A stretch of 35,160 bases of DNA from positions 29,545 through 64,704 of the forward strand of contig CAUDNR010002435.1 in NCBI GenBank assembly GCA_958430865.1, written 5' to 3'. This document shows positions 1-10,799 of this stretch, one piece after another; within the stretch, counting starts at the first letter, position 1, and each line of letters starts with the position of its first letter. The DNA comes from Entrophospora sp. SA101. Lineage: Eukaryota; Glomeromycota; Glomeromycetes; Entrophosporales; Entrophosporaceae. A program made the position numbers and the translations under genes. The notes under the pieces were generated by a model, which saw nothing but the letters and a program-made list of their open reading frames with translations, was not told the origin of the DNA and made no database searches.

Positions 1-1229
1 CAAAAAATTGTCATATATGAAAATTTATATATGTGATCGACTATGTTTGTAAAATCATATAATGTAAGACACCCCAATGAGTCATCATCTTTATTTAGGA
101 AACCATGAACATCATTTCTTTACTAAATTAAAATAACAACTTGAATAGACATTATTACAAGGAAAAATATGTATTTTTTCCGCATGCCTCCTTTTAATCG
201 AACGATTTGGTTTTTTCTGAAATTTTTTTTTGGTCGAAAATTTATTAATAAAATTACCCACAAATCTTAATTTTAGAAAAAGTGGTGTGTTAAAAAGTTG
301 ATATTTGGAAATTAATTAATTATTTTTTTGATCATTACAACTGCCCACATTTTTTCTTATTTCAATCTTCTCTAAACTTTTAATAAACAACAATCCACGT
401 AAAGCTATGCCCATACGAAAGCTTATAATATTTCATATCTTTTCAACCATTCATCAAGTTTATAAAGGTAATATTGGAGAAAATCTTAGTTTTGAAGTGA
501 AAGGTAATATTGTTTTTTGAATGACTCTACCAATATGGGAGAGAATTTATTAGAAGGACAGTAATACCGCTTTTCCCCTACTTGGAATTTATTTTTTTCT
601 ATATTTGTCAATAAATGGTAGTACGGGAAATTATCATGATAATATTCAGAACGAATGAGCTGAACAAACGTACAGAATGTACAGAACATACAGAACCAAG
701 AAAACTCAACTTGTACTAAACAAAATTATTTTTTTCTTGATTGAAAGGCTCGACGTATGCGTGAAAGATTGATTATTAAAGGTTTTTTTTTTTACAATCA
801 ATATTATCATTCATTATTGATGGATAGATATTTGATCTTTTTTTTATCTCACTATCTACATCTACACTACAAAACAAGACAATGCTTAAGAAAAAACCTA
901 TACCCGAATATAATATAGTCAGTACTAATTAAGATTATGCTTTGATAAAACGAATATACACGGTAAACCAATGTTTTTATTATCTACCTATTAAAATTTA
1001 TCAATTTATTAAGATTTTTTTAAACCGATGTTTTTTTTTGTGAAAACATAGACTCGGTTTAAAGAGTTATGACTGTACGGTATTTTTATTTATGTTTTTG
1101 TAGTGTTTGTTAAATTGCCCACACAAATTTTTTCTTACAAAATAACCAATATCATTTTGTTGTTACACGTCATAAAATTTTTTTCATCATTATCATCAGA
1201 AAGAAGAGAATTTTTATATAAAATTTATA
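1..1229. other. Gene-free A+T-rich stretch
   Basis: No reading frame here has the look of a real gene. The longest, 67 codons on the minus strand at 486–689, has low-complexity composition and no recognisable motif. There are several homopolymer T runs, but no inverted-repeat element that I could define. Confidence 0.6.
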
Positions 1230-1349
1230 ATGAAATGTTTAATAATACAGAGGTTGGTTTTGATTATTATTTTTTTCACTAGTCAAAAACAAGAAAACTT
1301 TCTGAAAATGGAAATCACATTGTTTATTTACGAGATTAGATTAAATGAT

Positions 1350-2538
1350 GCAATTTATAAAGAAGGCAATCCAAAAAAATGTAACAAGTGTAAATTGGTA
1401 AATACTCTGATAGATTCTGTGAAGGTTGTATTAGTTTACGAGTCTTTTTAATACTTGGTTATCTGGAAATGGCATAGTTAATAACTTTATTCAGCAATGT
1501 CAAATGAAGTCATTTTGCCATCTTTTATTTTAGAATGGATACCTCTTGAGCAATTTGAAGATATAACAAAATTGACTAAAGGTGGATTTAGCTCATTCTA
1601 TACTTCTGGATGGACTAGAGGAGGGATAATTGATTTAATGAAGAGGAAGATGAATTTAGTTATTTAGGAATAGAGCATTTAATATTAAAATGTTTAATGA
1701 TTCAAGTAACCCAGGAAAAGGCTTTTTTAATGAAGTTGGTGTTTTTTATTTAGTACAAAAATAAATAATGCTGTATTAAATAATACTCGTTGATTTGATA
1801 TTTAACTACAGGCAATGGGAATTACCATAAAATTAAATCAGGGATCATTCTTTGTCATTATATAAATAATGGAAATTATGCAATAGTTTTAAATTATCTT
1901 CTAGAAAGAAATTTGAGTTATATATTATTTTACAAGAAAATCATTCTAATTTGATATTAAAAAATAGAATTGTAATTTTTAGATGGTTATGTGTTGCATT
2001 ACATTATATACATGAAAAATATTTAATTCATTGTGATTTACATAGTGGTAACATATTAATAAGTGGGGGTATTTGTTATATTACAGATTTGGGGTTATAT
2101 GGACCAGTTGATGAAAATGATCAGATAAAGTCTATGAAATATCATATGTTGCACATGAGCTACTTTGAGGCAAAAATAATGCAAAGAACAAAAAAGAAAC
2201 TGATATTTACAGTGTTGGATGTTAATGTGGGAAATATTGCAAGCCATCCATCATTTGTTAATAGAGCTCATAATCATTGTTTAATTTTTGATATATGTGA
2301 AGGTTTACGACCACCAATATTACTTGAGATTCCTGATGATTATGCGCAAACAATACATAAATGTTGGGATTATGGATCCATTAAAAGACCAACTATTGGT
2401 GAAATTTCAAACTTTGCTGAAAACAAACATTGTGAATTTTTTAATGATAGTAATAATAATAATAGTAGCAGTAGCAATGGTTTGCAACAAACACATACCA
2501 CATCCAGATGCATATCACGCAAGTGGAATATTAAATGA
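1350..2538 (+). pseudogene. Decayed protein kinase-like gene
   Basis: Kinase fragments lie in order but in different frames. A Cys-x2-Cys start (KCNKCK, near 1375) is followed by a frameshifted SGNGIVNNFIQQCQ segment near 1460–1505. LEWIPLEQFEDITKLTKGGF (about 1530–1590) is the linker and glycine-rich loop. The C-lobe is in one open frame at 1951–2538, with the catalytic loop IHCDLHSGNIL and DLG in place of DFG, and ends with a subdomain XI-like KCWDYGSIKRPTIGEI. The stretch between the glycine loop and the C-lobe is broken by stops and lacks a clear VAIK lysine. The activation-segment APE region is also degraded. A Cys-rich start followed by a W-x-SGN kinase domain is typical of the large kinase-like families of Glomeromycotina, from general knowledge. 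Serine/asparagine repeats follow the domain. It is very unlikely to encode an active kinase. Confidence 0.85.
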
Positions 2539-2578
2539 TGAAATTGTTAAATCTAAGAGCTTAAAAATTTATAAATAA

Positions 2579-3629
2579 TCTTGATTTTAACTCTCTTCTC
2601 TTAAACGAAGGTGAATTAATTTTTCATTGCTAACAATCTTTTTTATTCACATTTAATTAATCATAAACATTAGATTCTAGAATTGACGGATGAATAATTT
2701 AATCCCATCATAAATCTATTCATTATATTTTTATTTTATCTTTATTTTATTTCTTAATGCCTAATTATAATAATAATAGGCTTTTATTTTAATTCTTGTT
2801 TTTTTTTATATTACGCTACGCAAATTAAAATTCCGCTTTTTTGTTGCTTAAACTGAATTACTGTGTAATTTAAAAATCACTAAACAAAACTGCAAAAAAT
2901 AATTTTTGTAATATTAGTAATGATATAAAAATAATGTTGCACGGTTCGGGAAATTTTTATTATTATTAATATCACAAAAATTACCAAACCAAAGAGGATT
3001 AAAGTCTCCCCAAAGATCTACTACATTAGTTGGTTTGTTTTTATTAGGATCTAAATAAAAACCTTAAACTTATCAGATCAGTATTCTGATTGATATCTGA
3101 TTATTTATTACTATAATAATAATAATTTTTTGAATTAGGAATTGAAATTCTTTCTTCTCATCCTGAATAATAATGGTAACGTTGTCCTCAATAAACTGTT
3201 GGATGTGTTTGATTTGTTGATGTTGTTTAAGTCAGCGTGTATTATTATTATTCTGCTGGTGTCTTTAAATATATTTTTTTTAATTGCTAACAAATTCGGT
3301 CGAGAGGTTTGCTGTAACAGGCAGAGTACTGGCAGATGATGATGTTCTGAAATACACTAGTGGAGACTTGGGGACTTAACATGTTTGTGTTAATGTAATA
3401 GTAAGGGTTTGTGGTTTCTACCTTTGGTTTTTGTCATTCAATATTATTTATTTATACAAAAAGAAAATTATTTGATATGTTACTAATAAAATACTCTTGT
3501 CGTCTTTAAATCGGCTTGCTCATTGCAAATAACGATTGAAGAAAAAAGACAGATCAGAAAATCCCGTATAACATGTTTGCGAAACGCATTTACATCATTT
3601 ACATCATTATTTATTTATCTTTTACTCAC
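2579..3629. other. Intergenic, no supported gene
   Basis: A+T-rich DNA between the kinase pseudogene and the synthase promoter. A short minus-strand open segment near 2950–3056 follows a plausible acceptor, but it has no partner exon and I do not recognise it. I see no repeat or element boundary. Confidence 0.5.
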
Positions 3630-4095
3630 ACATGCATTTATTAATTGTTTGATTGGCGTTATCATCGATTAATTTAATATTAACTTTTTATTTAAATATC
3701 TTTGGATCATCCACAAACATAATCTTATTTTCTAATGTTTTTGGTATAATCTCTTATTATACTAATGTTACGGGAAATAATAAACAAACAAAAGCCATTT
3801 TCAATCTCAGATCACCTAATATAGAAATAATTCGAAACACAAGATATAAAATTATCTTATCATATCATATAAATGATAATTATCATCATCTACTGATGTT
3901 ATTATTATTCCTGTAGATCTAAAACTTAGTAGTGTACATGGTGATTATCTTTTCGTTTGTTTGCGCGTTATTTTTTATATATATATAAAGATGTAAAATA
4001 TTCATTATTAAAATTTTCCCAAAGAAATTTAAAAATTAATCCCCAATTTAATTAATTTCTTCAATTCTTTTTTTTTTTTTTTTTTTTTTTGAAAA
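3630..4095 (+). promoter_or_regulatory. 5' region of synthase copy 1, conserved with copy 2
   Basis: About 460 bases before the ATG at 4096 align, with many small indels, to about 32735–33115 before the second copy. Shared blocks include TAATTCGAAACACAAGATAT, a segment with ATGATAATTATCATCATCTA, and TTATCTTTTCGTTTGTTTGC followed by GCG and a TATATAAAGATG-like stretch. This TATA-like stretch is 105–120 bases upstream of the ATG. A T-run of about 20 bases lies just before the start codon. Homology to the other copy stops near 3630, which marks the left edge of the duplication. Confidence 0.6.
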
Positions 4096-5939
4096 ATGTT
4101 TAAAAGTTTTGTTAGATCTCCAAGTCCAATTCGTGTACCTTTATTACACAATAATCGTAGAATTTCATCCAATTCAACAATAACTTCATTATCAAAAACA
4201 ACAATTAAAACAACAAATAACAATAAGATAAACAGTCGTTGTTTGCATCAAAATGTAAAAAATATTAATACTACATATGCAAATCGAATTTACAAAAACA
4301 CCACATCATCAAATTCAATCTTTAATACTACACCAATAGCCCTCTCTTCATCGAAAAATTTGAATTCTTCAATTCGTCATCCTTTATCCACAACCACAAA
4401 AATTTCATATCATTTTTACAGTACAACCGCAATAAATAATAAACAATTAAATGAAAATAAAAGTGCTGCAAAAAATGTTAGCGAAGAAATTTTCACATCA
4501 GTTCCTAAAGTTGATGTTAAAAAAGTACTTGTAGTAGGATCCGGAGGTCTATCGATTGGTCAAGCTGGTGAATTTGATTATTCCGGTATTTATCATTATC
4601 ATTTATTATTTATTGCTGTTAATGATATTGTTGTAGCATGGAATTAATTAAAATCTTTTTATAAATAATAATGTATAGGATCACAGGCTATTAAAGCTTT
4701 ACGTGAATCCAATGTACATACAGTTCTTGTAAACCCCAATATTGCCACAATTCAAACATCACATGCTTTAGCAGATACTGTCTATTTCTTGCCTGTCACT
4801 GTTGAATATTTAACCTATATTATTGAACGTGAAAGACCTGATGGCATATTACTTACTTTTGGTGGCCAGACTGGTCTTAATGTTGGTATCAAGTTGGAAC
4901 AAATGGGTGTTTTGTCAAGATTGGGTGTGAAAGTTTTGGGTACTCCAATTCGTACTTTGGAAGTTAGTGAAGATAGAGATCTTTTTGCTAAAGCTTTGGG
5001 AGGTAATTATCGCATATTCTATAATTTAACAAATCAAACAAATTAACAATTGATAATAATTAATAACAACCAATAAATTATTTTTAGAAATCGATATTCC
5101 TGTTGCACAATCCACTGCAGTAAATACTGTTGATGATGCACTTAAAGCAGCTGAAGAAATTGGATATCCAATAATTGTTAGATCTGCATTTGCACTTGGT
5201 GGTCTTGGTTCAGGTTTTGCTAATACACCTGAGGAATTACGTAGCTTGTCCACTAAATCTTTAGCATTGTCAAAACAAATCCTTGTAGAGAAGTCCATGA
5301 AGGGTTGGAAAGAAGTTGAATATGAGGTGGTTCGTGATGCTGCAAATAATTGTATTACTGTTTGTAATATGGAAAATTTTGATCCATTGGGTATTCATAC
5401 TGGTGACTCAATTGTGGTTGCTCCAAGCCAAACTTTAAGTGATCAAGAGTATCATATGCTTCGTACTGCTGCAATCAAAATCATTCGCCACTTGGGTGTT
5501 GTTGGTGAATGTAATGTACAATATGCCTTGAACCCTGAAAGTCTAGAATACAAAGTTATTGAAGTTAATGCTCGTCTTAGCCGTAGTAGGTTAGTATTAA
5601 ATGGATACATATCTATTTATGTTTATATTCTATATTCTATATTCTATATTTATAATTAATTAATTTTTTAATAGTGCACTTGCATCAAAAGCCACTGGTT
5701 ACCCACTTGCATTTGTTGCTGCAAAAATCGCCTTGGGTCATACACTTCCTGAACTTCGTAATGCTGTTACCAAAACAACAACTGCCTGTTTTGAACCTTC
5801 TTTAGATTATATTGTAACAAAAATTCCAAGATGGGATTTAAGTAAATTTCAACACGTAAGACGCGAAATTGGTAGTTCAATGAAGAGTGTTGGTGAAGTA
5901 ATGGCTATTGGTAGAACTTTTGAAGAAAGTTTACAAAAG
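4096..5939 (+). CDS. CPA2: Carbamoyl-phosphate synthase large subunit, N-terminal half (copy 1)
   Basis: Four exons: 4096–4585, 4679–5002, 5088–5589 and 5675–5939, all with GT–AG introns and consistent phases (527 codons). Residues 1 to about 140 are rich in Ser, Thr, Asn and Arg and nearly lack acidic residues early on, as expected of a mitochondrial presequence. The enzyme body starts at [20 protein letters not shown] (142–161), the classic first-half motif. It continues with [13 protein letters not shown], the ATP-grasp segments [15 protein letters not shown] and [20 protein letters not shown], and [10 protein letters not shown] at the end. This is the carboxyphosphate-forming half: it uses ATP, bicarbonate and ammonia from the small subunit for arginine synthesis. 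The coding sequence stops at a donor (GTATTT) before a TAA repeat. The next exon does not follow on this strand. It matches 10091 on the minus strand in phase. By itself the locus would encode only half an enzyme. Confidence 0.93.
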
Positions 5940-6303
5940 GTATTTATAATTTCTATTAATAAATAATAATAATAATAATAATAATCAATAATAATGAAAT
6001 TTTTTTTTTTGGTAAAATAAAATTTTCCGATTTTGGAATGAGATTAATGAGATTGCTTTTATTATATTACTTTGGTATTTTTTAAAATCCCATGATTTAA
6101 AAATTAAAAATTAGTAATTCAATTTAATTCAATTTCAATCAAACAATTTTTTTTATTCGCACATAAAAATTATAGCAAAATTAACATTAATCATAATAAC
6201 AAATATAAAAAAAATATAAAAAAAAAAAACTATCAAACTATATATAATTAAGAATAACGATAATTAGATAATTAAGCTTTATTAACTCATCAAATCAAAT
6301 CAA
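5940..6303. other. Partial intron with TAA repeat, then ATG8 3' flank
   Basis: The intron donor at 5940 leads into (TAA)n up to about 5995. This part is identical to the second copy at 34997 onward. At about 5996 the two copies part: here the sequence becomes GAAATTTTTTTTTTGG, while copy 2 continues with TAA repeats. The rest is A+T-rich DNA beyond the stop codon of the minus-strand ATG8. Position 5996 is therefore one edge of the rearranged block. Confidence 0.7.
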
Positions 6304-7031
6304 CTATTGGTAAAATCCAAATGTATTTTCCCCAGAATACCTTTATAAAAAATCAAAGAAATTAAATTAATGAGTTTTCTCCAATAATGAATATGACTAT
6401 ATACCATGTACCATATACCGTATCTAATATCTACTACACCCCACCATATCCCTACAATTAATAATAAACACTTACGTTATATATAAGAATCCATCATCAT
6501 CTTTATGTTCTTCATAAATACTTGACATAAGTGCAGCTGTTGGTGGAAGAACTTCATCAACAAAAATAAAAATTGCCTTCTCCGGGCTCAACTTGATACG
6601 TTTACGAATCACATAAACAAATTGTCCAACTGTTAAATCTGCTGGAACTAAATATTTTTTTTTATCGATTGTTGCAATATCTGATTTTTCTACTTTTTCG
6701 CATATAACCTAATTAATTAATAAGACGATGTGAGATGTTTGTTTTTTTAGCTACTTGGAAATTTTTATTTATTGTATTTATTATCATCATCATATATTTA
6801 TTGACTTACCGGAATCCTATCAGGATATTTTTGTCTAATCCTTTCAGCTTCGGCTTTACGTTTTTCTATTTAAATATATATATATATATATATATGAATT
6901 TTTTAATAAGAATAAATATTTAAACTTTTCTACAAACAAACATATTTAAATGATTTAACCAATATTATCTTTTACAAATGGTTTAACATACACATACCAA
7001 AGAGATGTTCATCTTTGAATTTTGACCTCAT
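6304..7031 (-). CDS. ATG8: Autophagy ubiquitin-like protein Atg8
   Basis: Four exons on the minus strand: 7031–6998, 6865–6810, 6708–6476 and 6340–6304, all GT–AG, giving 360 bases including the stop (119 aa, normal for the family). The start reads [20 protein letters not shown] and is followed by [20 protein letters not shown], the N-terminal helices and first ubiquitin-fold strand. [20 protein letters not shown] and [20 protein letters not shown] follow. The last exon gives [11 protein letters not shown] and a stop. Known family chemistry: the Atg4 protease cuts after the C-terminal Gly (here Gly116), the glycine is joined to phosphatidylethanolamine by Atg7/Atg3, and the lipidated protein builds autophagosome membranes. 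The three residues FYQ would be removed. The gene lies about 630 bases downstream of the synthase second half on the same strand. Exons are too short to show as one long reading frame. Confidence 0.96.
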
Positions 7032-7661
7032 TTTTGAATTATTGTTTATTATTATTTATAATTTAAGAAAAAAACCAAGTTTTAACACACGTTTTTAGAA
7101 AAATATCAACAATTTTTATTAAAGAAATGTTTTTGTTAATACAACGATGTCTATATTGTTGTTAATGGGAAAATTTTTTTTGAAGAAGAGAGTGAGAATA
7201 ATAAATGGGGGCTGGAAAAATAAAACTTGTATATATATAGGAAAAATAATAATAACAATATAAATCAGGAGAATTGTTGATGATTACGCACTATCATCAT
7301 CATATATATATACTAATTCTAATTTTTATTGATGTATGCTGCGTGCATCAGGAGGGAAAAGTGAGAGTTACACATGTCGTTTCAAGTCACTAACACATAC
7401 ATGTGTACTACTTGATCAATTAAATTAAAAAATTTTATTTTTTTATTTTACGAATAAGTTATAAAAAATGAATTAAAAAAAAACGGATGAAAAAAATGAT
7501 TAAATGTATTAAAAAATTATGATTAAAAAAAATGCATTATTTAAATTATTTAATTTTGGTTGTAAAAAAAAATTATAAATTATAGTTTACATGAATGATT
7601 AAAATCATATTTATATATTTATATATATATTCTTTTGACTCCGTTGGAAAAAAATCATATT
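7032..7661. other. Intergenic: ATG8 upstream / synthase downstream region
   Basis: About 630 bases between the stop of the synthase second half and the ATG8 start, both on the minus strand. It must hold the synthase 3' UTR and the ATG8 promoter. It contains AT dinucleotide runs near 7234 and 7306, but no further gene or clear element. Confidence 0.55.
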
Positions 7662-10091
7662 TTAACAATATCTTCCTCCAATAAAATCTGACCAACTTTT
7701 AACTTCATTTGGTATTTTACCATCAACTAGTCCACTAAATTCAATTCTTTTTCTCTTGAGAGCTTCTACAAATAATTTGGCACATTTGCTATCATTAACC
7801 AATGGTATACCAAAATCTACAGCTGATCTTCTTTCAATGTAATTCTCATCATTAATAGTTGGTGCTCTAAGTTGTGCCAAATTAAATACAAAATCTATTT
7901 TATTATCTTTGAAAGCCTTTTGTAATTCTTTTTTATCATCAACTGGTAAAGATAATGTTTTAGCATGTATGTCACGTTTATTTAACCAGTCTGTTACTTG
8001 TTGTGAACTTGTGTACAATGGATGATCTAAATCCTTTGATAATGTATATGCAACAGTAAAGAAATCTTCATCATTTGTAAGTTCGTCTCTACCAATTAAA
8101 ATGCCAGATCCAAGTTCTGGTACTCTAAAGTTTTGTGTAGATTGAATGGCTGACCAGTAAGCTTCATATTTATCTTTACCAAAACATGCCACTTCTCCTG
8201 TTGATGCCATTTCCACACCAAGGAATGGATCAGCTCCTTGTAAACGAGTCCATGAGAATTGTGGTACTTTGACAGCTTGGTAATCTCTCTTTTCTTTCAT
8301 AAGATCAACTGGTTCAGGTACATTTTCATCACACAAAGCACGAGTTGCAACATCAATAAAGTTAACACCAAGAACTTTAGAAACAAATGGGAATGATCTA
8401 GATGCCCTAAGATTACATTCAATAACCTTCAATTCTACTTCACCATCAGGTTCATCTTTCTTAATGATCTGCATATTAAATGGTCCTGTAATTTCAAATG
8501 CTTTTGCAACTTTCTGTGCAATCACCTTTAAATTTTCCATTGTTTCTTCATTAATGTCACGAGGTGGTAAAACTAAGGTTGCATCACCAGAATGTACACC
8601 CGCATTTTCTACATGTTCAGATACTGCATGAACCAATAGATTACCTTTGTAGGCTACAGCATCAACATCAATTTCAGAGGCACCCAAAATAAATTTGGTA
8701 ATAACTACTGGATGTAATGGTGAAACAGATGTAGCTTCAGAAAGATTTCTGTGTAGTGCTTCATGACTATGACAAACATTCATGGCAGCACCTGAAAGTA
8801 CATATGATGGACGAACAAGAACTGGGTATCTATAAAAAATACACAAATAAATAAAGCGATTAGTAAATAAATAAAAGCGTTTATTACAGTATAACCCTTG
8901 TTTCAACGGATTATAATTAAATTCGTGTTTCAACGATTATAATTAAATTCGCGTTTCAACGATTATAATTAAATTCGCGTTTCAACGGATTTTAAAAATC
9001 TTTGTCACACATTATGAAAACATATCCGTTGAAACGTGATTAGTAATTTCATTTCAACGGATTTTAAATGAAAATTTCTTATATGTCCAGCCACTCCGTT
9101 GAAACGAGGGTTATACTGTATTGAAAAAAAAATTTTTTAATTGATTTTTTTTGGTTAATTCAACTTACCCAACTTTATCAGCAAATTTTTCAGCTTCTTG
9201 AGCACTAGTCAATTCCTTCCATTCAGGTTGATCAACACCAATTTGATCCAAAATCTTGGAGAACTTGTATCTATCTTCAGCTTTATCAATCATAACAGGA
9301 CTGGTACCCATTATATTAGCTTTATTTTGGTATAATCTCAAAGCAATATTTTGTGGTAATTGACCACCAACGGATATAACTATATTTTCAGCATTTTCTT
9401 GTTCATAAATATCCATAACTCTCTCATATGAAAGTTCCTCAAAATAAAGTCTGTCACACTCATCAAAATCGGTTGAAACAGTCTCTGGGTTGTAATTTAC
9501 CATGACAGTCTTTTTACCCATGTCACGAAGTGCACGAATTGCTGATACACCACACCAATCAAATTCAACAGATGATCCAATACGATATACACCAGATCCC
9601 AACACCATAGAACCATGATCATTAAAATCTATATCATGAGTTGAAGCATTATATGTGGTGTACAAATAATTTGTTTGTGCTGGAAATTCGGCAGCAAGAG
9701 TATCAATTCTTTTAACAAATGGTGTAATACCAACATCTTTTCTAGCTTTTCTGACTTGATCTTCAGTAACATTTTTTTCCAAAAATGAGGCAATCTGAGC
9801 ATCAGAAAATCCTTTCTTTTTAGCTTCTTGTAACAATTCTTTTGAAACATTTTCAAGTTTTCCAGCATGTGTTAATTCATGTTGAACATTGACAATATTG
9901 CCTAGTTTGTGTAAAAACCATTTATCAATCTTGGTAAGATTGTGAATTTGATCAATTGTATAATTTTTTTCAATCATTGCTTGACCAACAGCAAATAACC
10001 GACGATCTGTGGGTATTGTCAATGAATTGTCAAGGTCATTAAATGGAATAGATTGGAAACCTTTGAAAGATGGATCAACTTGACGAATAGC
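7662..10091 (-). CDS. CPA2: Carbamoyl-phosphate synthase large subunit, C-terminal half
   Basis: Two exons on the minus strand, 10091–9169 and 8829–7662 (stop TAA), separated by a 339-base GT–AG intron. The first begins just after an acceptor (TTTATAG) with AIRQVDPSFKGF, which in the known family directly follows [10 protein letters not shown] of the first half. The phase fits exactly. Domains in order: oligomerisation region (IDKWFLHKLGNI), second-half start (LGSGVYRIGSSVEFDWCGVS), VNYNPETVSTDFDECDRLYF, VISVGGQLPQNIALRL, the second ATP-grasp (YPVLVRPSYVLSGAAMNV, VIECNLRASRSFPFVSK), and a C-terminal regulatory MGS-like domain ending GGRYC. The ATP-grasp half phosphorylates carbamate. Joined to the exons of copy 1 the frame is 1,223 codons, about 100 longer than yeast Cpa2, which a mitochondrial presequence would explain. 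No start codon or first half lies on this strand in the window. Confidence 0.93.
8887..9118. mobile_element. Mariner-type MITE in the synthase intron
   Basis: A 232-base element starts CAGTATAACCCTTGTTTCAA and ends with the near-perfect reverse complement (TTGAAACGAGGGTTATACTG). It is flanked by TA at 8885–8886 and 9119–9120. CAGT ends with a TA target duplication are characteristic of Tc1/mariner derivatives. No coding capacity. Inside, a unit of about 26 bases (GATTATAATTAAATTCG plus YGTTTCAAC) is repeated in tandem near 8910–8990, and the TTTCAACGGA motif recurs in both orientations throughout. It sits wholly within the last synthase intron, so splicing would remove it. Confidence 0.9.
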
Positions 10092-10119
10092 CTATAAAGA
10101 TACATGTATAAGACACATG

Positions 10120-10120
<1 letters not shown>

Positions 10121-10194
<74 letters not shown>
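10121..10194. repeat. TTA microsatellite
   Basis: About 24 perfect TTA units directly abut the assembly gap. On the minus strand this reads TAA and lies in the intron just before the synthase exon starting at 10091. It is the same repeat type as the intron after exon 4 in both first-half copies (5960–5995 and 35020–35160). Confidence 0.97.
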
Positions 10195-10204
10195 NNNNNN
10201 NNNN
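10195..10204. other. Assembly gap (10 N)
   Basis: Ten N bases separate the TTA microsatellite from the first base of the 1,777-base repeat. A gap of ten is probably a placeholder, so the true distance and even the adjacency are unproven. Confidence 0.98.
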
Positions 10205-10799
10205 AAACTGTAAAAAGTCTACCATGCCCGTGTCGATCATTACCTTAAAAATTGATATATTCATAATAAAATTTTTTATTGTGCGATTTGGTCAATTTTG
10301 ATTGGTGGAATTTTGTAATTTACCAATAAATTTTTCGAAATTCCCTTATTCGAAAATGTGGATAATGTTTTGATGATGTGTATGTGTAACTTAAAAAATC
10401 TGCATAAAAACCTTGGTTGATAATCTGTACTTATTATTAATATTATTTATCAAATATAAATAAAAATCTTTCTAATAATTTTCTACATTTATTTTCTTTG
10501 TAAGAGAGATTTTTGGTATAAAGACTGCATTCTTTTGCTTTATCTCTGCATTATTCGTTTGATAAATCTAGAGGAAGAGATTGAAGGAAAATGATTTAAA
10601 AGGTCAGTATATTGAGTTATGAATATTCATTGCTTTTTATTTTATTTGCAATTTATGCTTTGATATTTTATATAACTATGCAAAAATAACTTCTATTTAA
10701 AAATTATATATGATTTCCCCTGTAACAAGTAGGAGTTTGTTATAATATGCTTATTTTGCTTAATATGTAATTTCCTCTGATAATTTTCATTTCCCAAGG

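Noticed and set aside
486..689. Minus-strand 67-codon frame
   Set aside because: Composition matches non-coding A+T-rich DNA and there is no motif or splice support.
2949..3056. Minus-strand exon-like segment with WGDFNPLWFGNF
   Set aside because: It has a fair acceptor, but no partner exons, no recognised family and stops around it.
4029..4223. Minus-strand 64-codon frame
   Set aside because: Shadow of synthase exon 1 and its T run. No motif.
5026..5298. Minus-strand 90-codon frame, repeated at 34102–34437
   Set aside because: Antisense of exon 3 of the synthase. It recurs only because the exon is duplicated.
4096..5966. A deliberately split or stand-alone single-domain carbamoyl-phosphate synthase
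   Set aside because: Both first-half copies end at a good splice donor leading into the TAA repeat, and the second half starts at a good acceptor in phase. A cut intron explains it better than a functional split.
10121..10194. CRISPR-like or satellite array
   Set aside because: Plain trinucleotide repeat without spacers, in a eukaryotic genome.
10104..10301. Poly-tyrosine frame across the gap
   Set aside because: Translation of the TTA microsatellite and the N run, not a gene.
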